DNA from: Kiritimatiellia bacterium
Lineage (GTDB): Bacteria; Verrucomicrobiota; Kiritimatiellia; RFP12; UBA1067
Direction: 5' to 3'
NCBI GenBank assembly: GCA_017959645.1
Contig: JAGDAE010000175.1
Coordinates: 1 to 17,286, forward strand
Length of the DNA stretch: 17,286 bases
The position numbers were made by a program, and so were the translations under genes. The notes under the pieces are model-generated. The model did no database searches. It worked only from the letters and a program-made list of their open reading frames with translations, and was not told the origin of the DNA. Of the stretch, positions 1 to 7,064 are shown piece after piece; positions within the stretch are counted from its first letter, which is position 1; each line of letters begins with the position of its first letter.

Positions 1-217
1 AGCCGCTCTCGCCGCAATCGAGCAGCGGAGAGTCGCCGTCCGCCGCCAGCGCCGCAAGGCAGCGCTTGGTAGCGAGGATATCCGCCGAATCCCCTTGAGA
101 AGCCGCCAGCACGTCGCGTCTGCCGGCGAGGAAAGACGCGATCAGAAGCCGATGTTCGTGCGATTTCGAACGTGGCGCGGGAGTCGTTCCCGAACGCATG
201 CCAGGCGCGAGAATCAC
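1..217 (-). CDS. aroA: EPSP synthase (3-phosphoshikimate 1-carboxyvinyltransferase), N-terminal part, cut by window edge
   Basis: Step 6 of the shikimate pathway: transfers the enolpyruvyl group of PEP to shikimate 3-phosphate. Only the first 72 residues are present; the gene continues beyond base 1. Seen: a start of type VILAPG, then PRSKSHEHRLLIASFLAG, which matches the conserved SKS..HRLLIA segment carrying the Lys-Ser that contacts both substrates, then a DILATKRCLAAL segment and LDCGESG, the start of the substrate-binding GESGST loop of this family. The GTG start (215-217) is chosen because it overlaps the aroKB stop as GTGA and has AAAGGA about 8 nt upstream; the next in-frame ATG (197-199) would lose conserved N-terminal strand residues. 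It is the last visible gene of the aromatic operon and supplies the substrate for the AroC domain encoded upstream. The identification is firm despite the truncation; whether another domain is fused to its C-terminus cannot be seen. Confidence 0.93.
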   Translation of the reverse strand, partial: MILAPGMRSGTTPAPRSKSHEHRLLIASFLAGRRDVLAASQGDSADILATKRCLAALAADGDSPLLDCGESG

Positions 218-1605
218 GGCATGGTTCCTTTCGAAAGGTCGACCGGCACTTTCCTTACGTCGCCCCAACCGCAAGGCAGCGCGAAGACGACTGTTCCGCC
301 AGCGCGTTTTTTGTCTGCGCACATCGCTTCGGCGAGCCGGCCGCGCGAAATCCCTTCCGGCATGGCGGTCGCAAGCCCGGCCGCGCGGAACCGTTCTTCT
401 ATCTCCTCCGGCCATCCGGCCGGAGCGAGCCCCATGCGGACGGCCATTCGCGCCTCTTCGACGCACCCGATCGCCACCGCTTCGCCGTGCGAAATCCCGT
501 ATCCGCTGCAAAGTTCGATTCCGTGCGCGACCGTATGCCCGCAATTGAGAAGAATGCGGCTGCCGGTGCGCTCGAAAGGATCTTCCCGCACTATATCCGC
601 CTTTACCCGGAGATTCCCGGCGATTTCCGCCGCTTCCGGGATTCCCCGCACCGGAGTGTCGTGCGGAAGGTTGCCGATTATTTCGTGTTTGATCATCTCC
701 GCCCTTCCCTGAGCGAGAACGCCGGCCGGGAGGGTTTCGAGAAAGCAGGTGTCGATTGTGACGAGCCGCGGCGGATGGAACGCGCCGGCGAGGTTCTTGC
801 CCTCGGGCAGGTCGCATCCGGTCTTGCCGCCGACCGAGGCGTCGACCATCGACAGCAACGTGGTCGGAAAGTTAACCCAGTCGATTCCCCGCATCCATGT
901 CGCGGCCGCGAAACCGGCCAGATCGCCGGTCACGCCGCCGCCGAAAGCGGCGATCCTGTCGCGTCTGCCGATGGAATTGGCCGCGAACGCGCTCCAGAGC
1001 CGTCCGACCGTATGCGGAGTCTTGTTTTCTTCGCCGGAAGGCACGATCGCGATCGGCGCGGGGATTTTCCCGGCGTGCAGCCGCGCCGCGTTTTCGTCCG
1101 CCACGAACGCCTTCTCGCCCGAGGCCAGCGCCTGGGCGATGCCGCGTCCGACGACGACGAGCGAATCGCCGATCTCGAACGAACCGGCCACCCTGCGCGC
1201 GAACGACGCATAATGCGCCGCACGTTCCTTCGAGCGGTCACCGAGGGGCCGTCCGCCCGCCGCCAGTCTGCGCCCTAGCTCCTCGTCGCCCGGAGTGTCG
1301 AGACAGATCACCGCGCCCACCTTCTCGCAGAGCGCGCGGTTTTCGGCATCGAGCAGAGAACCCCCGCCGAGCGCGACGATGCAGCCGTCGGGAGATTCCA
1401 CGACAATGCGCGCGAGCGCCGATTTTTCGCGCCGCCTGAAGCCGGACTCGCCCTCTTCGGCGAATATGTCCGGTATCGCCTTCCCAGCCTCGCGCACGAT
1501 CTCGCCGTCAAGATCGACGAACCGCCTCCCGAGACGGGACGCGAGACGGCTCCCGAGCGTGGATTTTCCAGACGCCGGAGCGCCGGTCAGAAATATTTTT
1601 TCCAT
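214..1605 (-). CDS. aroKB: Bifunctional shikimate kinase / 3-dehydroquinate synthase fusion
   Basis: A 463-residue cytosolic enzyme covering steps 5 and 2 of the shikimate pathway. Residues 1-150 are shikimate kinase: Walker A GAPASGKST (8-16), the shikimate-binding DLDGE (31-35), FRRRE (57-60 region), GGG (80-82) and a lid with GRPLGDR near 118-124. Residues 155-463 are a compact NAD-dependent 3-dehydroquinate synthase: GGGVTGDLAGFAAATWMRG (222-240), PTTLLSMVDASVGGKTG, and zinc ligands E303 (RAEMIKH), H357 (CGHTVAHG) and H373 (SHGEAV). The AroB part is about 310 residues against about 360 for stand-alone enzymes; the loss is in the loop after RAEMIKH and at both ends, with all ligands kept. 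ATG 1605 is chosen over ATG 1620 because AGGGGAAGA precedes it at good spacing. The gene overlaps the end of aroC-aroD-aroE by 19 bp and its stop overlaps the aroA start as GTGA. AroK-AroB fusions are known, for example in Thermotoga. Confidence 0.95.
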   Translation of the reverse strand: MEKIFLTGAPASGKSTLGSRLASRLGRRFVDLDGEIVREAGKAIPDIFAEEGESGFRRREKSALARIVVESPDGCIVALGGGSLLDAENRALCEKVGAVICLDTPGDEELGRRLAAGGRPLGDRSKERAAHYASFARRVAGSFEIGDSLVVVGRGIAQALASGEKAFVADENAARLHAGKIPAPIAIVPSGEENKTPHTVGRLWSAFAANSIGRRDRIAAFGGGVTGDLAGFAAATWMRGIDWVNFPTTLLSMVDASVGGKTGCDLPEGKNLAGAFHPPRLVTIDTCFLETLPAGVLAQGRAEMIKHEIIGNLPHDTPVRGIPEAAEIAGNLRVKADIVREDPFERTGSRILLNCGHTVAHGIELCSGYGISHGEAVAIGCVEEARMAVRMGLAPAGWPEEIEERFRAAGLATAMPEGISRGRLAEAMCADKKRAGGTVVFALPCGWGDVRKVPVDLSKGTMP

Positions 1606-3956
1606 TCTTCCCCTTCCCATGCCTGCCATATCTCGCGCTGCCTGCGCGCCTGCGCCTCCAGCATCGAAAAACCGTTTTCGGTCCTGCAGCCGGCTTTCTC
1701 CGCGCGCGCCATCAGAGCCGTTTTCGCTGGAACGTAGACCAGATCGTAGACCATTTCGCCGCCGTCGAATTCGTAATCGGGAATCGGATCGACCGGCGTC
1801 GCGTTCACGATGAGACCGAAGCCGCGTCCCGGCGTGCGGCGGTGGAACGTCTGCACCTCGGCGCCGAGCCGTTCGAGCGCGAAAACGACCGCCTTCGACG
1901 CGCCGCCGGCGCCGAGCACCGCGCACCTGGTCCCCGCGAGCGGAGCGCCGGCGAATTTTTCGATCGCCTCGGCGAAACCGTCCGCGTCGGTATTGAAGCC
2001 GATCAGCCTGCCGTCGTCCGTGCGCAACACAGTATTCACCGCGCCGAGCTTGCGCGCCGCCGGCGAAAGATCGTCCAGAAGGCCGGCGATTTCGCACTTG
2101 TGGGGCATCGTCACCGCCAGCCCGCGCATCCGCATCGTGCGCATGAACCGCAGCGCTTCGGCGGCGGTCTTCGCCGGGAACGGAATCATCAGCGCGTCAC
2201 GCTCGGCGGCCGCGTGGGCGCGGTTGTGCAGTTCGGGGCTGCGCGTCGCCTTGAGCGGCCAGCCGGTCACGCCGGTGAGTTCGGCCGACGCGCTTGCACA
2301 CCTGAACCGGTAGATCTTCACCAGCTCGTGCGGCGTCAGATGGCCGAGCCCATCGAGTCCGCCGGTCGATGCGTACGTCAGCAGCGAATGCGTCCGCGAG
2401 GCGAGAATCCGCGTAGGCGTTCCGGCTGGACCCATCGCGCAGACGATGTGCGGAAAACCGTCGAAATTCTCCATCTGTTTGAACGCCATGCCGACGTCGT
2501 CCATCGACCGCGGCATGAACGCGATTTTCGGTATCTCGTCCGTTTCGCCGCGCATCTGCCGCATCCGTCCGGCCAGATCTTCGACGGGACCGGTGAAATC
2601 ATGGAGCGAGCGGATTATCGACGTTCGCGCCTTGCGCGCCAGCGAAACGAGATCGTCGCACCGGAAGTCATCCTCGAAATCAACGTAAGCGAACGGCTTT
2701 TCCGTCCTGGCGAGAATTTCGCCGAAAAGCCGCGCGCGTTCGTCGTCGCTTCCGGCGAACGCTCCGCCGTCCGCCTTGCGCCTGATCGTCAGTATCGCCG
2801 GAACGCCGATCTTCGCCGGGAACAACGCGATCTCCGCGGTGTCGCGGGTCGCCAGCAGATCGACCCTCAGTTCGACCATGTCGGCGAAATACCTCTGCGA
2901 ACAGTACTGCGCAATGTCTTCGCCGATCGTGGCGCCGGTAAGCGCAAGGCATATCCTCGGTATTCTCGCCTCCGTCCCGAGAATCAGATCGGCGCAGGCG
3001 AACGCCGCCATCGCCTCGACGGCGGGAACCGCCCTTCGCACGATGCATGGATCGTGCCGCCCCTTCACACTGCATTCGGCCGGAGCCATGGCTGAAAGAT
3101 CGACCGAGCGCTGCGGCTTGAATATCGTCGGCGTCGGTTTCATCGCCACGCGAAAGACTATCGGCATCGAACTGGTGCGCCCGCCGAGGATTCCGCCGTG
3201 CCTGTTGGTCGCGGTCTTGACTTCGCCATCCGTCACCACGAACTCGTCGTTGTTCTCCGATCCTTTTCGCGACGCGCTGGCAAAACCGTCCCCGAATTCG
3301 ATTCCCTTTACGCCAGGTATCGCGAAAACGGCGCCGGAAAGCCCGGTCTCGACCCCGCCGAAGAGCGCTCCGCCAAGACCGGCCGGCATGCCCTCGACCG
3401 TGCAGACGATCACGCCGCCCACCGAATCGCCATCTTTCGCAGCTGCGGAAATCTCATCTTCGAAACCATCGCGGCGGCCGTGGACGCTCTCGATCGCCGC
3501 GCTTACGCGGATGCCGCGCCTTTCCAGAAACTGCAGGCAAAGCCCGCCCGCCGCGCAAAGTCCCGCCGTGAGCCTTCCCGAATTCGCTCCGCCGCCGGTT
3601 GGAATCGCGCCTGATTCGACCCATTGCGGAAAATCGGCGTGGCCGGGCCGCGGCACGGTGCGCTCCGTCCCGTAGTCGCTGGGTCTCGCGTCACGGTTGA
3701 GTATCCTGCCCGAGATCGTCCCGCCGTCGCAGACGCCGTCGGGGCCGATGCCGGACGAAAACTCAATCTCGTCGCTCTCGCTGCGCGAAGTCGAAAGCCG
3801 GTCTCTGCCGGGGGCGCGGCGCTCCATGAAAGCCTTGAGCGCGGCGAAATCGGGCTTGAAGCCGCGCGGAAAATTCCCGAGCGAGAAGCTTATGCACGGA
3901 GCATGCGACGCGCCGCAGACCGAGAGTTTCAGAAAATCGCCGAATGCTTTGGTCAT
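1587..3956 (-). CDS. aroC-aroD-aroE: Trifunctional fusion: chorismate synthase + type I 3-dehydroquinate dehydratase + shikimate dehydrogenase
   Basis: One uninterrupted 789-codon frame carrying three enzymes in order. Residues 1-330: chorismate synthase (step 7, FMNH2-dependent), with GASHA (His18), RPGHADF (His106), NRHGGILGG (251-259) and KGRHDPC..RAVP..EAM (298-316). Residues about 331-555: class I dehydroquinase (step 3), with LALTG, MVELRVDLL, ILTIRRKADGG, SLHDF (catalytic His452), IPKIAFMPRS (Schiff-base Lys477) and ASRTHSLLTYAST. Residues about 556-789: shikimate dehydrogenase (step 4), with GVTGWPLKATRSPELHN, AVTMPHK (Lys620), GFNTDADG (Asp657), VLGAGGASKAV (NADP loop), VNATP and ENGFSMLEAQA. 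Linkers are only a few residues. The AroC part is divergent: GGGANSGRLT replaces the usual GGGRSSxRET. ATG 3956 overlaps the tyrA stop as ATGA, with AAGGGGGAG 5 nt upstream. AroD-AroE fusions occur in Chlamydia and plants; I know of no AroC addition. Each domain assignment is firm; activity of the AroC part is inferred. Confidence 0.95.
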   Translation of the reverse strand: MTKAFGDFLKLSVCGASHAPCISFSLGNFPRGFKPDFAALKAFMERRAPGRDRLSTSRSESDEIEFSSGIGPDGVCDGGTISGRILNRDARPSDYGTERTVPRPGHADFPQWVESGAIPTGGGANSGRLTAGLCAAGGLCLQFLERRGIRVSAAIESVHGRRDGFEDEISAAAKDGDSVGGVIVCTVEGMPAGLGGALFGGVETGLSGAVFAIPGVKGIEFGDGFASASRKGSENNDEFVVTDGEVKTATNRHGGILGGRTSSMPIVFRVAMKPTPTIFKPQRSVDLSAMAPAECSVKGRHDPCIVRRAVPAVEAMAAFACADLILGTEARIPRICLALTGATIGEDIAQYCSQRYFADMVELRVDLLATRDTAEIALFPAKIGVPAILTIRRKADGGAFAGSDDERARLFGEILARTEKPFAYVDFEDDFRCDDLVSLARKARTSIIRSLHDFTGPVEDLAGRMRQMRGETDEIPKIAFMPRSMDDVGMAFKQMENFDGFPHIVCAMGPAGTPTRILASRTHSLLTYASTGGLDGLGHLTPHELVKIYRFRCASASAELTGVTGWPLKATRSPELHNRAHAAAERDALMIPFPAKTAAEALRFMRTMRMRGLAVTMPHKCEIAGLLDDLSPAARKLGAVNTVLRTDDGRLIGFNTDADGFAEAIEKFAGAPLAGTRCAVLGAGGASKAVVFALERLGAEVQTFHRRTPGRGFGLIVNATPVDPIPDYEFDGGEMVYDLVYVPAKTALMARAEKAGCRTENGFSMLEAQARRQREIWQAWEGEEWKKYF

Positions 3957-4771
3957 GCCATCTCCCCCTTTGCCGGAGAATCGCCTCGAACGGCGGCGAT
4001 CTCGAATCTCTTCGCCTCGGTTCCCTCGACGATCATCCTTTTCATCGCCTCGGCATCGCCGGCCTCGAGCGCGTCGCGGAATTCCCGCATCCTGCCAATG
4101 AAGCCGTCAAGAACCCCGAGAAGGCCCTCGCGGTTAGAGAGGTAGAGCGCGCACCAGTCGTTTTCGTTCTGCGTCGCGATCCGTGTCATGTCGGCGTAGC
4201 TTCCGGCGGAAAAGCCGACCGATTCGCGCACCTTTGCGTCGCGCGAATACGCCGTCGCGATGATGTGGCAGAGCTGGCTGGTGAAACCGATCATCCCGTC
4301 GTGGCGCTCCGGAGTCGTCACTATCGTCCTCGCGAAGCCGACCGACGCGAAATATTCCTTCAGACGACCAAGCGTCGCGTCGCTTTCGCCCTCGAACGGA
4401 GTAAGTATCATCGACGCCCCGCGGAACAGTCCGGCGAGCGAATTGGCATAGCCGGACACTTCGCGTCCGGCCATCGGGTGGCCGCCGACGAACCGCCAGC
4501 CGTTGCGCGGAACTTTCGACATCTCACGCATGATCGCACCCTTGACCCCGCATATGTCGACCACGGTCGCACCGGCGGAGAAATCGTCCGCATGCGCCGA
4601 AATCCACGGCACGACCGCATCCGGCGGCATGCATACCATCACCAGCTCGGCTCCGGCGAGCTTTTCGCCGCCGTCGCCGTGGTGCAGGCCGACGGTATCG
4701 TGTCCCGCCGCCACCGACGCTTTCTGGAAGGATCCGCCTATCAGCCCCAGCCCGGCTATCGCGACTTTCAT
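3953..4771 (-). CDS. tyrA: Prephenate dehydrogenase (tyrosine branch)
   Basis: Oxidatively decarboxylates prephenate to 4-hydroxyphenylpyruvate, the keto precursor of tyrosine. The protein has 272 residues: an N-terminal Rossmann domain with GLGLIGGSF (7-15), VCMPPDAV, then GGHPMAGRE with the conserved His-Pro of the TyrA family, and a helical C-terminal domain with GFTSQLCHIIATAY, matching the family SQLPH segment. No ACT or chorismate mutase domain is attached; the mutase is on PheA. The stretch between beta-2 and beta-4 of the Rossmann fold is shorter than usual: the coenzyme-specificity position reads GLHHGDGG and passes almost at once to AELVMV, so NAD or NADP preference cannot be told. 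ATG 4771 overlaps the pheA stop as ATGA and the gene stop overlaps the next start as ATGA, so translation is probably coupled on both sides. Only a weak AGGG abuts the start. Arogenate as substrate is possible. Confidence 0.93.
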   Translation of the reverse strand: MKVAIAGLGLIGGSFQKASVAAGHDTVGLHHGDGGEKLAGAELVMVCMPPDAVVPWISAHADDFSAGATVVDICGVKGAIMREMSKVPRNGWRFVGGHPMAGREVSGYANSLAGLFRGASMILTPFEGESDATLGRLKEYFASVGFARTIVTTPERHDGMIGFTSQLCHIIATAYSRDAKVRESVGFSAGSYADMTRIATQNENDWCALYLSNREGLLGVLDGFIGRMREFRDALEAGDAEAMKRMIVEGTEAKRFEIAAVRGDSPAKGEMA

Positions 4772-5916
4772 CCCTGTTTCTCGCAGAACGAACCGAGGAA
4801 AGTGAAGCGCTCTATTCCGGGGTCGGAGCTCAATTCGGCCAGCAGCGCGCGGACCTGCCGGTCGGAAATCTCCGCCTCGAATTCAAAGATGAAGCTGAAC
4901 TCGAAATCCTTGCCCGGAACCGGACGCGACTCCAGTTTGGTCAGATTCACGTCGATGGCGGCGAACTTGGCGATTATCCCGTTCAGCACGCCCGGACGGT
5001 GCGGAAGGTCCAGCATGATCGCCACCTTGTTCGCATCGGAGCGCACGTCGAGATCCTTCGCGATGCAGATGAACCGCGTATGGTTGTACTGCGCGTCGCA
5101 GATATCGTCGGCGACTATGTCGAGACCGTAAAGCTCCGCGCAGGCACGGGAGGCGATCACCGCCCTTCCCTTTTCGCCGCTCAGCGAAAGTTCCTTGGCG
5201 GCGGCGGCCGTGTTCGGCCCCGGTTCCGCGCGCATCGCCGGGTGGCGCTTCAGAAACGCCGAACATTGCGCGAGCGCGTGCGGATGGCTGGCGACGGTCG
5301 TGATGTCGCCGAGTTTCGTCCCCTTCGCCGCGAGCAGGACGTGGTCGACCTTTATGCTCAGCGCGCGCACGATGTGGAAGCTGTGGTTGCGCATCAGATC
5401 GTACACCGCAGTCACCGATCCCGCCGCGCTGTTCTCGAGCGGGAGTATCCCGTACGGGCAAAGTCCAGATTCCACCGCCTCGAAAACCTTCTCGAAACCG
5501 TTGAAATTCAGTATCGACGCGATCGGAAACATCTTCGACGCCGCCTGGTGCGCGTACGAACCCTCGACCCCGGGCACGGCCACCACCGCCTTCTGCGGAA
5601 AACGCTCCTGCGTCGTGGCGACGGCGATCTCGTCCAGCAGCGCCCCCCCGGCGCCGATGCGGCAGCGCTGCATCGCCTTCGAGATTCCGAAAATGGACGT
5701 GAACAGCTGTCTGAGGCCGGTCATGTACTCATCGCCCACGCCGTCGGTGATCCTGTAGAGTATTTCGCGTTCGCGCTGCGGGTCGCTTACCGCCGCGCCG
5801 TCTCTGCGCTTGAGCTCGGCCACCTTCTCCGAAACTCCGAATCGCCTCACGAGAAGATCCCTCAACCCGTCGTCGATGCGGTCGATCTCCGCCCTGCAAT
5901 CGTCAAGCTCGCTCAC
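4768..5916 (-). CDS. pheA: Bifunctional chorismate mutase / prephenate dehydratase (P-protein) with C-terminal ACT domain
   Basis: Converts chorismate to prephenate and then to phenylpyruvate. The protein has 382 residues, close to the E. coli P-protein (386). Residues 1-85 are an AroQ-type chorismate mutase (AEIDRIDDGLRDLLVRR, then SDPQREREIL). Residues about 110-290 are prephenate dehydratase, with VAVPGVEGSYAHQAA, PLENSAAGSVTAVYDL and the catalytic HTRFICI (279-285). Residues about 297-375 are an ACT domain with HRPGVLNG and LTKLESRP, the two motifs that bind phenylalanine for feedback inhibition in this family. The start is GTG at 5914-5916, overlapping the aroF stop as GTGA, with a strong AGGAGGG 6 nt upstream; an upstream extension of this frame lies inside aroF and is out-of-frame sequence. 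Within the operon it takes the end product of AroC and feeds TyrA with prephenate. Control therefore looks double: allosteric through ACT and transcriptional through the leader. Confidence 0.95.
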   Translation of the reverse strand: MSELDDCRAEIDRIDDGLRDLLVRRFGVSEKVAELKRRDGAAVSDPQREREILYRITDGVGDEYMTGLRQLFTSIFGISKAMQRCRIGAGGALLDEIAVATTQERFPQKAVVAVPGVEGSYAHQAASKMFPIASILNFNGFEKVFEAVESGLCPYGILPLENSAAGSVTAVYDLMRNHSFHIVRALSIKVDHVLLAAKGTKLGDITTVASHPHALAQCSAFLKRHPAMRAEPGPNTAAAAKELSLSGEKGRAVIASRACAELYGLDIVADDICDAQYNHTRFICIAKDLDVRSDANKVAIMLDLPHRPGVLNGIIAKFAAIDVNLTKLESRPVPGKDFEFSFIFEFEAEISDRQVRALLAELSSDPGIERFTFLGSFCEKQG

Positions 5917-6938
5917 AGTCCGCCCTCCTTCCATTTGCCGACCAGCACGCGGACGTCTTTGATCTTCGACATCGTCTTCGCGAACATTTCCGGCGTCTGG
6001 CTCTGCGCGCCGTCGCACTTCGCCTGCGGCGGGTTGTCGTGCACTTCGATCATGAGCCCGTCCGCCCCTATCGCCGCCGCAGCCACCGAGACCGAATCGA
6101 CCATGTACGCATGTCCCGTGGCGTGCGAGGGGTCGACGACCACCGGCAGGTGCGAAAGATGCTTCAGAACCGTGACCACGCCGAGATCGAGCGTGTTCCT
6201 CAGCGCCGTCTCGAACGTCCTTATCCCGCGTTCGCAGAGAATCACGTTCTCGTTGCCGGAGGCCATGATGTACTCGGCGCTCATCAGCAGCTCCTGCAGC
6301 GTGGCGGACATCCCGCACTTCAGCAGTATCGGCTTTTTCGTGTGAGCGCCGACCTCCTTGAGCAGGTTGAAGTTCTGCATGTTGCGCGCGCCGATCTGGA
6401 TAACGTCGACGTCGCCGAAGTGGTCGAAATCGGCGAAATCCATGAGCTCGGTGACTATCGGCAGCCCCGTCTCGCGCTTGGCCGTCGAGAGCATGTCCAG
6501 CCCGGCCTTGCCCAGCCCCTGGAAGGCGTACGGCGAGGTCCTCGGCTTGAACGCGCCGCCTCTGAGCAGCGTCGCGCCGGCGGCCTTGACCGCCTTCGCG
6601 ATCGCGACGATTTGCTCTTCCGACTCGACGCTGCAAGGACCGGCTATGACGCCGAATCCATCGCCGCCGATCTTCGTCCCGCCGCAGTCTATCGACGAAT
6701 CGGCCGGATGGAACTTGCGGTTCGCCGCCTTGTACGGCTCCTGCACTCTCTGCACCTGCTCGACAACGTCAAGCGCCTCGAGAATCCCGGGGTCGAGATG
6801 GGCGACGTCGCCGACGCACCCGATCACCGTCTGCATCGAGCCTACCGACTCGTGCGGTTCGACACCGCGCGAACGGAGCAGGTTCTTTAGGTTCTCGACC
6901 TGGTGCGCGTCGGCGCCTTTCTTCAGCAGTATTATCAT
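5913..6938 (-). CDS. aroF: 3-deoxy-7-phosphoheptulonate (DAHP) synthase, type I-beta, with N-terminal regulatory domain
   Basis: Condenses PEP with erythrose 4-phosphate, the committing step of aromatic biosynthesis. The protein has 341 residues. Residues 1-80 form a ferredoxin/ACT-like domain starting MIILLKKGADAHQVENL, the type seen in Thermotoga DAHP synthase, where it binds Tyr and Phe. Residues about 90-335 are the KDO8P-synthase-like barrel, with IAGPCSVES (98-106), LLRGGAFKPRTSPYAFQG (124-141), IQIGARNMQN, LLKCGM and VDPSHATGH. Metal ligands expected from the family are in place: C102, H272, E298 and D309. ATG 6938 is supported by AGGAGGG 8 nt upstream. It is the first structural gene behind the aromatic leader peptide and attenuator at 6962-7099, so its expression should fall when Tyr, Phe and Trp are plentiful; allosteric control by the N-terminal domain is inferred. 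The symbol aroF is used for the family; isozyme class cannot be assigned. Confidence 0.96.
   Translation of the reverse strand: MIILLKKGADAHQVENLKNLLRSRGVEPHESVGSMQTVIGCVGDVAHLDPGILEALDVVEQVQRVQEPYKAANRKFHPADSSIDCGGTKIGGDGFGVIAGPCSVESEEQIVAIAKAVKAAGATLLRGGAFKPRTSPYAFQGLGKAGLDMLSTAKRETGLPIVTELMDFADFDHFGDVDVIQIGARNMQNFNLLKEVGAHTKKPILLKCGMSATLQELLMSAEYIMASGNENVILCERGIRTFETALRNTLDLGVVTVLKHLSHLPVVVDPSHATGHAYMVDSVSVAAAAIGADGLMIEVHDNPPQAKCDGAQSQTPEMFAKTMSKIKDVRVLVGKWKEGGL
5923..5929 (-). promoter_or_regulatory. Shine-Dalgarno site fixing the GTG start of pheA
   Basis: The minus strand reads AGGAGGG, then 6 nt, then GTG at 5916-5914. The site lies inside the last codons of aroF, so pheA can be initiated directly or by ribosomes ending aroF. 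It decides the GTG start over any longer frame. Confidence 0.85.
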
Positions 6939-6946
6939 TTTCTTCT

Positions 6947-6953
6947 CCCTCCT
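6947..6953 (-). promoter_or_regulatory. Shine-Dalgarno site of aroF
   Basis: AGGAGGG lies 8 nt before the aroF ATG. It sits downstream of the attenuator U-tract (6962-6970) and outside the terminator stem, so control by the leader should act on transcription rather than by hiding this site. Confidence 0.85.
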
Positions 6954-6961
6954 GTTTTTCC

Positions 6962-6997
6962 TAAATCAAAACGGCCTCGCTTTTTTAGCGGGGCCGT
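6962..6997 (-). terminator. Attenuator terminator (3:4 hairpin) before aroF
   Basis: On the minus strand, ACGGCCCCGCT (6997-6987) pairs with AGCGAGGCCGT (6981-6971) around an AAAAA loop: 11 positions with one C/A mismatch. TTTTGATTT follows directly. It lies between the leader peptide stop (7037) and aroF (6938), where a conditional terminator should be. The 5' arm (CCCCGC, 6993-6988) can alternatively pair with sequence at the end of the leader ORF, so the hairpin is mutually exclusive with an upstream structure. The U-tract is interrupted by GA, which suits a partial, regulated terminator. Confidence 0.88.
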
Positions 6998-7064
6998 CGT
7001 TGCCGTTTTTTGCTTTCCTCCTTGCAGATACGACAATCAAACCCCGCGTGTCGGATACGCGAAG
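6988..7064 (-). promoter_or_regulatory. Alternative RNA structures of the aro attenuator (1:2 hairpin and 2:3 antiterminator)
   Basis: Hairpin 1:2: CTTCGCGT (7064-7057, codons 12-15 of the leader) pairs with ACGCGGGG (7049-7042) around a 7-nt loop, 8 bp including two G-U pairs. Antiterminator 2:3: GCGGGG (7047-7042) pairs with CCCCGC (6993-6988), and GTCGT (7034-7030) with ACGAC (7000-6996), 11 Watson-Crick pairs in two blocks. Pairing 2:3 uses up the terminator 5' arm. By my footprint estimate, a ribosome stalled at codons 8-11 masks segment 1, frees segment 2 and allows 2:3, so transcription continues. A ribosome reaching the UGA covers segment 2 and lets the terminator form. Found by eye; no folding energies were computed. 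Confidence 0.8.
7017..7023 (-). promoter_or_regulatory. Shine-Dalgarno-like AAGGAGG in the aro leader with no start codon behind it
   Basis: A perfect AAGGAGG lies between the leader peptide stop and the attenuator, inside the loop of the 2:3 antiterminator. No ATG, GTG or TTG follows at usable distance (the next bases are AAAGCAAAAAACGG). It may be a chance purine run, a ribosome standby site, or the remnant of an earlier start. Confidence 0.4.

Noticed and set aside
1606..2097. An N-terminal extension of aroKB
   Set aside because: Overlaps the AroE part of the fusion gene in another frame; the kinase begins MEKIFLTGAPASGKST at 1605.
1..6938. A true AROM pentafunctional gene
   Set aside because: Stop codons and new starts separate aroCDE, aroKB and aroA, and chorismate synthase is included, so the layout is different from AROM.
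6937..7036. A second small frame starting TTG at about 7036 and ending at the aroF start
   Set aside because: It has no ribosome binding site, reads through the terminator stem, and its Lys/Arg/Gly-rich translation reflects purine-rich leader sequence.
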